Assembly: GCA_015178975.1 (NCBI GenBank)
Contig: WHVD01000202.1
Span: 62,001 to 126,000, forward strand
Reading direction: 5' to 3'
Length of the DNA: 64,000 nucleotides
DNA from: Hysterangium stoloniferum
Taxonomy: Eukaryota > Basidiomycota > Agaricomycetes > Hysterangiales > Hysterangiaceae
Shown: positions 58,499 to 64,000 of the stretch, piece by piece
How positions within the stretch are numbered: position 1 is the stretch's first letter
Layout: every line of letters starts with the position of its first letter
Position numbers and translations under genes: made by a program
Notes under the pieces: model-generated
The model's input: the letters and a program-made list of their open reading frames with translations, nothing else
Database searches by the model: none
What the model was told of the DNA's origin: nothing

Positions 58499-59120
58499 GA
58501 ATACGGAAGTACATGCCTATTTTGTGCTTATTTCTTGCAAATTTCGAGTCAAATTATTCTGCGATCTGGGACAATAGAAAATCAAGGCAAGTTATTTACA
58601 CTTGTATCTATATTATTTTCGTTTAATTTATCTTCCATTTTGTTGGGAGGTTCAACTTTTTTTCAAGTAACCCGCGTTTACAATTGATTTTCTTTGTTTT
58701 TGGTCTTGGGGGTGAGCATTTTTAGGCTCTGGCCTCGGATTAATTGCGGACTTTACAAACCCATTGTACCGATCATTACTCTTATCAATTATTCTTGTCT
58801 TACAGGCGAAACGCTATGCTAGCTCACCAGCCGTGAAACATGGAACAACTCGTGAATTTCCAAGATGCCAACTATTACCGTGCCTTATCTCGCGTTGTGC
58901 GGTGATTAGATATCCCTGGTCACACAATTAATATGATTACAACGACTATATTGTGAACGCCCAAATTACATTGTTGGCGTTGTGGCGTTGTCATTCTCTC
59001 TTTTACCAACAAAATAAAAACACATAAAATTATATTTTATTGAACCTCATGAGTCAGTCAAACAATCAACATAATACATAAAAGATGAAGATGTGAAAAT
59101 AAACTTGTCAGTCGCCGGGT
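58499..59120. other. Intergenic spacer between GAA1 and the DMP-like gene
   Basis: AT-rich, divergent intergenic DNA that must hold the GAA1 promoter. No gene recognised. Confidence 0.5.
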
Positions 59121-59195
59121 CACGTGATTATTGTTGCATCAGCATGAAACAATAGCCACGTGATGTACACGTGACAGTGTGGTTGGTATAAACCA
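59121..59195 (+). promoter_or_regulatory. Three CACGTG E-boxes and a TATA box
   Basis: CACGTG occurs at 59121-59126 (within TCACGTGA), 59157-59162 and 59168-59173, each followed by A. A TATAAA lies near 59187. The cluster is 120-175 bp upstream of the DMP-like start codon. CACGTG is the core site of bHLH regulators such as Cbf1/Pho4 types; which protein acts here is unknown. Confidence 0.5.
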
Positions 59196-59295
59196 GCGCC
59201 GCTTACCGCTTACCAAGTGTCCTGCCCCAATCTCCAGGTGTTAGAATGAGGGGTGCCTAGGCCACTCTTCAGACCTCTACAGAAAGCAAGCTGAT

Positions 59296-60736
59296 ATGAC
59301 CGCGAGAGACCGTGACACATCTATGGACATTGAGTCTGGTACCATAACGGGCCTACCCCCGAATATACCTCCAATGTCGTATCCGATTCAGACTTCCTCG
59401 ACTCTCCAGAATCAGCCCCCAGCATCTGATTCTACAGGTATTATGGGATCAATAGGCAGTCTTGCAAAGTTACAAACGTAAGTGCACGAATCATTGTTGT
59501 ATTCAGTGGTAATGACCTCAGTTTATAGATTTTTGCCAACGGGCACGTGGATGGTACGTTCTTTTAACTTCATTTCTCCACAAAAGAATCTTACACTTTA
59601 CAATGGAGGCGTACACCGCTTTACAAACTTGGGCATTCACAATTGGGTTCGTCGATGACCTTCTCTTCATACTCACGGCTCACTAGTTTATTCATGTCCT
59701 CACACAGATCGCCCAATATGGTGCCGCCGCCCTCCCCACCTTGTAATTCGCAGCAGCGGATAGCTCTTCTATGTGTGACCAGCATCTTATCTGCTATTGC
59801 TTTCGGTTTAAGCTTTATAAAGCGATTCGTTTATGATCCAACGGGCTTTCACGTTCTTTATCCACGTCCTGATATGCTGGAAGTCTCGTCTGAAATAAAA
59901 GATCCAGTTACGAAGATATCGTTTCCTCACAGAACTAACCATCACAAAACTGCATGGCCATTTGTCGATATCAATAATGACTTCGTGTATAATGACAAAA
60001 GGGGGATCAGGGCGTTTGTCTTTAAACGCGGCGTTGATGTGCGAGTAAAGCATACTACGGGGGCCACCAGCACTTGGAGATCAATATTTGGACGAGTAAG
60101 TGATTTCGGGTCATACACAGACATACACTAAAAATTTATCAGCAACGTAGTTATGAATCGTTCAGGATGCCCCCTGGCGCCGCCGGGCAAACATTCACAA
60201 TTGGTGATACCATTGAGGTTGAAATCGACCGGGTTGTTGCATCAATTCCTGTCCTGAAGCCTCGATGGACGCGTATAACATTGTGCCCAGATGGGACTAA
60301 ATGTTATCTAGACTTTCGTGGTCGCGTGTGGGAACATGCAGTTGTTAGTTTGCTTGCATTTGGGACGCTTGCGCTGCTATCGAACCCAGTATGACTTCTT
60401 ATTTGCTTCTTCTATATCTTTTCCCTCACAGAGAAACAGATTAAAAGTTGCTTCTTTCCCAGCTTGGCCGATTATATAGCTTCCTTAATTCAAACCGGCA
60501 TGCTGATTCTCCTTGTAGTCATCAGCGCTGGCTTCCTTCGTGACGACACCGTGAACCTAGGACAAGCTTCACCTTGTCAGTTGCTGACTGAAGAAAACAA
60601 GGATGCCGCTCAGAATAGATCTTCTATATCGGTTGGCCGTCCAAATCAACGATTAGGAGATGACATACCACCCGAACTTAAATCCCTGGTAGATATGGTG
60701 GTTTGGATGCGAAGAACGGATCGGACACAAGCTTGA
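59296..60736 (+). CDS. DMP (DUF679)-like membrane protein
   Basis: Six exons: 59296-59477, 59529-59553, 59609-59646, 59708-60095, 60143-60388 and 60440-60736, giving 391 residues with continuous phase. After a disordered N-terminus comes SLAKLQTFLPTGTWMAYTAL, where FLPTGT is the opening motif of plant DMP proteins. A helix follows (RIALLCVTSILSAIAFGLSF). After a polar insert of about 140 residues come RVWEHAVVSLLAFGTLALLS and SCFFP, matching the DMP pattern HA--S-L-F--iAl...v-sC-fP. A last helix is MLILLVVISAGFL. Plant DMPs are four-helix endomembrane proteins involved in membrane remodelling and gamete fusion. The assignment rests on motif order, and the large polar insert is not typical. 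Exon 5 starts at 60143, the only acceptor that keeps the frame. Confidence 0.55.
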
Positions 60737-61458
60737 TTACGATAATCTTATGTTTTTCACAGAACCTCACGCAATGTCACAATGTACCCGAGATGTAACG
60801 CGGCCACGCGGGGACCGTCCCGTTGCTATTAAGCAGAGGATCTCCAGCATGTAAAAGAAGCCTCTTACCCGACAAATGTTGTATATGTGAGGGTCAGTCA
60901 GCAACCTCGTCAGGCGGAAGGGCTCATGGTCGATAATGTTTGTATTTGTGTGCGTGGATCTGACCATAAAAAAAGGACTTATCAGATATCCCCTTATTCG
61001 ATAAATACAATAGTCGATTTGTTTTCTTATATACTAGGTAGATGAAATAGATGAGTGCGTTATTCTCCTTGTATGATCCGTGTCTCGCCGCTATCCTAGA
61101 AGACAACCGCAGGAGCCATAACCACTCACGTTCTATGGTGCGCTTCACTTAGCCACCGCTTACTGTATATACTGTAAGGCATAATAAGCTCATTCAAAAA
61201 CCAATGAATTTCTTATTCTTCTTACAGTATGACTCCTTTTGATAAATGGGTTAAATGTGCTACAGGGATTTCAGTGACAACCACAACTGAGTGAGTTGCA
61301 CAAAAAATTAGGGTCAATTTGGCAAGGTGTAGAAATATTCTGGCTGAAAGCTGTAGCCACATTGTCTAGGATGCATTGATGAGATGTATACTTTGTTGAT
61401 CTAAAATTTGGGACATAGATCTGAGCATTTCAGTTTCCCATCCCATCCCAGTATGCTT
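60737..61458. other. Spacer at the border of the right transposon block
   Basis: No gene or repeat recognised. From about 61.2 kb the sequence becomes transposon-like. Confidence 0.4.
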
Positions 61459-61968
61459 GTTAAGATACTAGACAGGGGGATCTAAACTAGGGTATTTATC
61501 AGGAGCTGAGGGTTAACTAATTGTTAAGATAGTGGAGATGGGCTAAACTAAGGTATGTATATAGTGAAGGCCAATGATGAACTGAACTCAGAAAGGATGT
61601 GGTTTTACATAGCTTATGTGCTGCACCTTTGCAAATTGTTAAGGACTGAGTTGAGGACTAATACTACTATGTATATCATTAAGGGTTGGGTGTTAGGGGT
61701 GTATCTGATGTACTGTAGGGAGTCAGAAGACAATTACAATTACAAATATGGAGAAGGGACTAATGATTCATATGATCAGAAACCAAAGTTGTCCAAACCA
61801 TGAGACATTGTAAGGGACTAAAGTCTCTAAGTAATCTCTAAAGGCTGGGGGGAGTGACTAAGAGTAAGTAGGACTTGGCTTCAGCTTATGTGCTATGCAC
61901 TCACAAAGTGTTGAGTTGCCTTTATTTTAAACAAACTTAGTGTATTCTTGGTTTGAATGATGGGCCAA
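61459..61968 (-). mobile_element. Family F element fragment, left part
   Basis: Repeated TGTTAAGATA starts at 61459 and 61525 (TAGACAGGGGGATCTAAACTA and TGGAGATGGGCTAAACTAAGG) suggest overlapping LTR starts. A degenerate hairpin-like TAGCTTATGTGCTGCACC is near 61609. A good hairpin motif is at 61870-61902. The unit is interrupted by the family B LTR and seems to resume at 62528. Confidence 0.45.
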
Positions 61969-62527
61969 TGTTATGACCCATTCCTGGATACTTCAATCTT
62001 CTGTAATTATCTTACTTTCTGCCCCAAGTCTTTGATCCAACTTTCTGACTCAACATCCAACCCAACTTCTGACTACAGAACATTCATAGTTCCCATACTT
62101 CTGGACCTCATCCTTGTTCTGCATTTGGTAACTTGTTAGTCAACAAGTATTCACTCATTTGCTTGTTGTATTCCCATTTTGGAATACATACTCACCTTAA
62201 TCTGTCTTATTATGATCCTAATTTGTAGTACAATAATGAAAGAACTTATATTAGTTTCAATGAATTTGTACTTTACCTTAGATCTAATATCGACTTAGTT
62301 TCTTATTCCTTCCTTCTTTCTGTACACTCAATATTTGGAACTCTTTGGAACTCTGAATATCCATAACTTCCAGTGTAAGTCCCATCTTTGAAATTAAGGA
62401 CTTCCAAGTGTTTGCATAGAGGTGCAGCACATAAGCTGAAGCCAACATCCTGACCCTATTTGATAGTTTCCAAGTTTCCAGTGACTTTCCGATAGTTCCA
62501 GAATAAGTTCCGACACGGCACTTAACA
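61969..62527 (+). mobile_element. Family B LTR, 559 bp
   Basis: TGTTATGACCCATTCCTGG to ACACGGCACTTAACA, in the orientation opposite to the family B element at 31344. The hairpin is at 62420-62450. Flanking bases (GCCAA and TAGGG) do not match, so it is not a simple solo LTR with an intact target duplication. Confidence 0.8.
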
Positions 62528-62747
62528 TAGGGACAAGGCTGGGACAAAACAGGAACATCCACAGGGGACATAATAAACCAGATGTCAACCAGGTTCAGGG
62601 GCAGATCAGGACAAGATCTCCAAGCATCTAAGGGATCTGGGATACCCAGGCTGAGCCCAGTTGGCAGGTCATACTGTGCAAGAGAGATAAAGACATATAG
62701 AGTAGGATCTAGGACCTGGCAGGTTTTCCAGTCCTAACACTTTTAGT
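62528..62747 (-). mobile_element. Family F LTR fragment, right part
   Basis: Aligns with 40690-40945 and ends CCAGTCCTAACA. Confidence 0.6.
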
Positions 62748-63050
62748 CTACCTTTTGTCTCCCAATTTGTAGAAGAAGCTACACCTGCTCTTAGTATAAA
62801 TACTGCAATGTAAAATAGTTGCACTTCAGTTCAAATACTAGCTTTTAATCTGGTTTCATTCTCAGTCTACTCTAGTCTTGGTCCCCACCCTCTTGTCCAA
62901 AATTAGGACACTGACAGTTCTACAAGGGTGCAGCATATATGCTAAAGCCATAGTCCTACATATCTGTCCACAGCACACCCATGGCTTTTCTGGTACTTTG
63001 TTGTGCAGTCTGTCAGGAGCTCCTGAAAAACTTGGTCCTCAACAGAAACC
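62748..63050 (+). mobile_element. Family G LTR fragment
   Basis: Second copy of the sequence at 55270-55565, with the hairpin at 62925-62957 (loop ATATAT). Confidence 0.6.
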
Positions 63051-63072
63051 TACTCAATGTCTACTTATCTTA

Positions 63073-63292
63073 CTTATTGCCCATCAAATAAAATAAGTGT
63101 GAAATTAAGCAGAAGACCCTACTTATTCACTATTGATGTATGTACATATTCATCTTATTTTTAACTAACTTCTTTAATAAATCATTTCAAGTCAGTCTAA
63201 GTAAGAAATAAGTAAAAAAAAGTAGCAAATAAGTAGTGAATAAGTAGGGTCTTCTGTTTAATTTCACATTTACTTACTTAATGGGCAATAAG
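63073..63292. mobile_element. Palindromic MITE, 220 bp
   Basis: Starts CTTATTGCCCAT and ends ATGGGCAATAAG. The inverted repeats extend about 60 bp on each side and share GTGAAATTAA and CAGAAGACCCTACTTATTCA. The centre is non-coding. Target duplication is unclear. Confidence 0.75.
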
Positions 63293-63731
63293 CATGGCAA
63301 GAAGACATCAATCTTGGATTTTCCTAATGTAGTTATACTTAGTTAGTTGCTCACCTAGAGGTTCCAGCTAAGGCTTAATATCACTTAGTCCTTCACTCTT
63401 TTGTGTCTACAGGAGGATCATTAGAGCTGCATTAACTCAGTAGTTTTCAATAAAATATAAAAATTGTAAGTGTTATCCTTTGTTTTTGAAAATTGCATTG
63501 ATTTGATTTTTATTTTTGTATTTGTATTTTTGTTGGCACAAAGAGAGTGGCATTGCCACAATTGTAATTTATATATTACAATAGAGAGTATTTGCAACTA
63601 ATAATTATCAGCTCCGGAATGATCTGGACATCAACTCCACCTATTATTTATCGTCAATCAAAATATTTCCCAATGTGTGACCTAAAATGTGACAGCTGAG
63701 TCTCCAAACTGGGCTCTTTACCCTAACAGAC

Positions 63732-64000
63732 GTGTTCTCAAGGCCATCACCTTGTGTTCCAGTGGTCCCCAGTGAGTTCAACCCATCCCCTCTGTTTTCT
63801 ATACTAACTGACTCTTTTCTGAGGCTGTCATCATGTTTTCCAGGTTTCTCAGTGCATCCAAACCATATCCCTTCTTCCTAATCCAACACATGTGTTCTCA
63901 AGGCCATCACTTCGTGTTCCAGTGGTCCCCAGTAAGTTCAACCCATCCTCTCTGTTTTCTATGCTAACTGACTCTTTTCTAAGGCTGTCATCACGTTTTC
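63732..64000. repeat. Tandem repeat with a 160 bp period, running off the window
   Basis: GTGTTCTCAAGGCCATCAC begins at 63732 and again at 63892. Both units contain GTTCCAGTGGTCCCCAGT, TTCAACCCATCC, TAACTGACTCTTTTCT and GGCTGTCATCA. The array continues past the right end. Confidence 0.8.

Overview
The window looks like an Agaricomycete-type basidiomycete nuclear chromosome. Genes are cut by many 44-76 bp introns, their products are conserved fungal proteins, and the DNA between them is packed with decayed LTR retrotransposons and mariner-type elements. I cannot name a species from sequence alone.

There are two gene islands. The first (about 4.3-26.9 kb) holds a SAM37/metaxin-like import protein, a DUF726 (TMCO4/Mil1-like) hydrolase, an LEA-2 domain membrane protein, an F-box protein, an 18-exon drug:proton antiporter, a WDR5/Swd3-type COMPASS protein, and NAF1 and LEO1, which diverge from an 88 bp promoter. 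The second (about 55.8-60.7 kb) holds GAA1 of the GPI transamidase and a protein resembling the DMP/DUF679 family. I rebuilt exon structures by hand from GT-AG (and two GC-AG) splice sites with continuous phase.

The rest (1-3.4 kb, 26.9-55.6 kb, 61-64 kb) is transposon territory. I separate at least seven LTR families (called A-G here) by sequence. Ten insertions have TG...CA ends and 5 bp target duplications, mostly solo LTRs, nested up to three deep inside a DD34E mariner element. One near-complete chromodomain Ty3/gypsy element (31344-40305, minus strand) retains both LTRs, a primer site, a polypurine tract and decayed gag-pol. It also carries a spliced, antisense coding unit in its 3' region.

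The most interesting biology is in these elements. First, families A, B (plus an older relative) and E all lack a tRNA-type primer site. Instead they have LTR-CA, then GT, then an 11-base site exactly complementary to an 11-mer about 25-33 bp downstream of the LTR's TATA box, which is the Tf1-type self-priming arrangement. Second, a hairpin of about 30 nt with wobble and compensatory changes recurs about 20 times in the U5 of six otherwise dissimilar LTR families. Third, the chromovirus carries a plus-strand gene with two introns, a coiled coil and a cysteine cluster, convergent with pol. Together these suggest a locally diversified clan of self-priming chromoviruses sharing an RNA structure and an antisense accessory protein.
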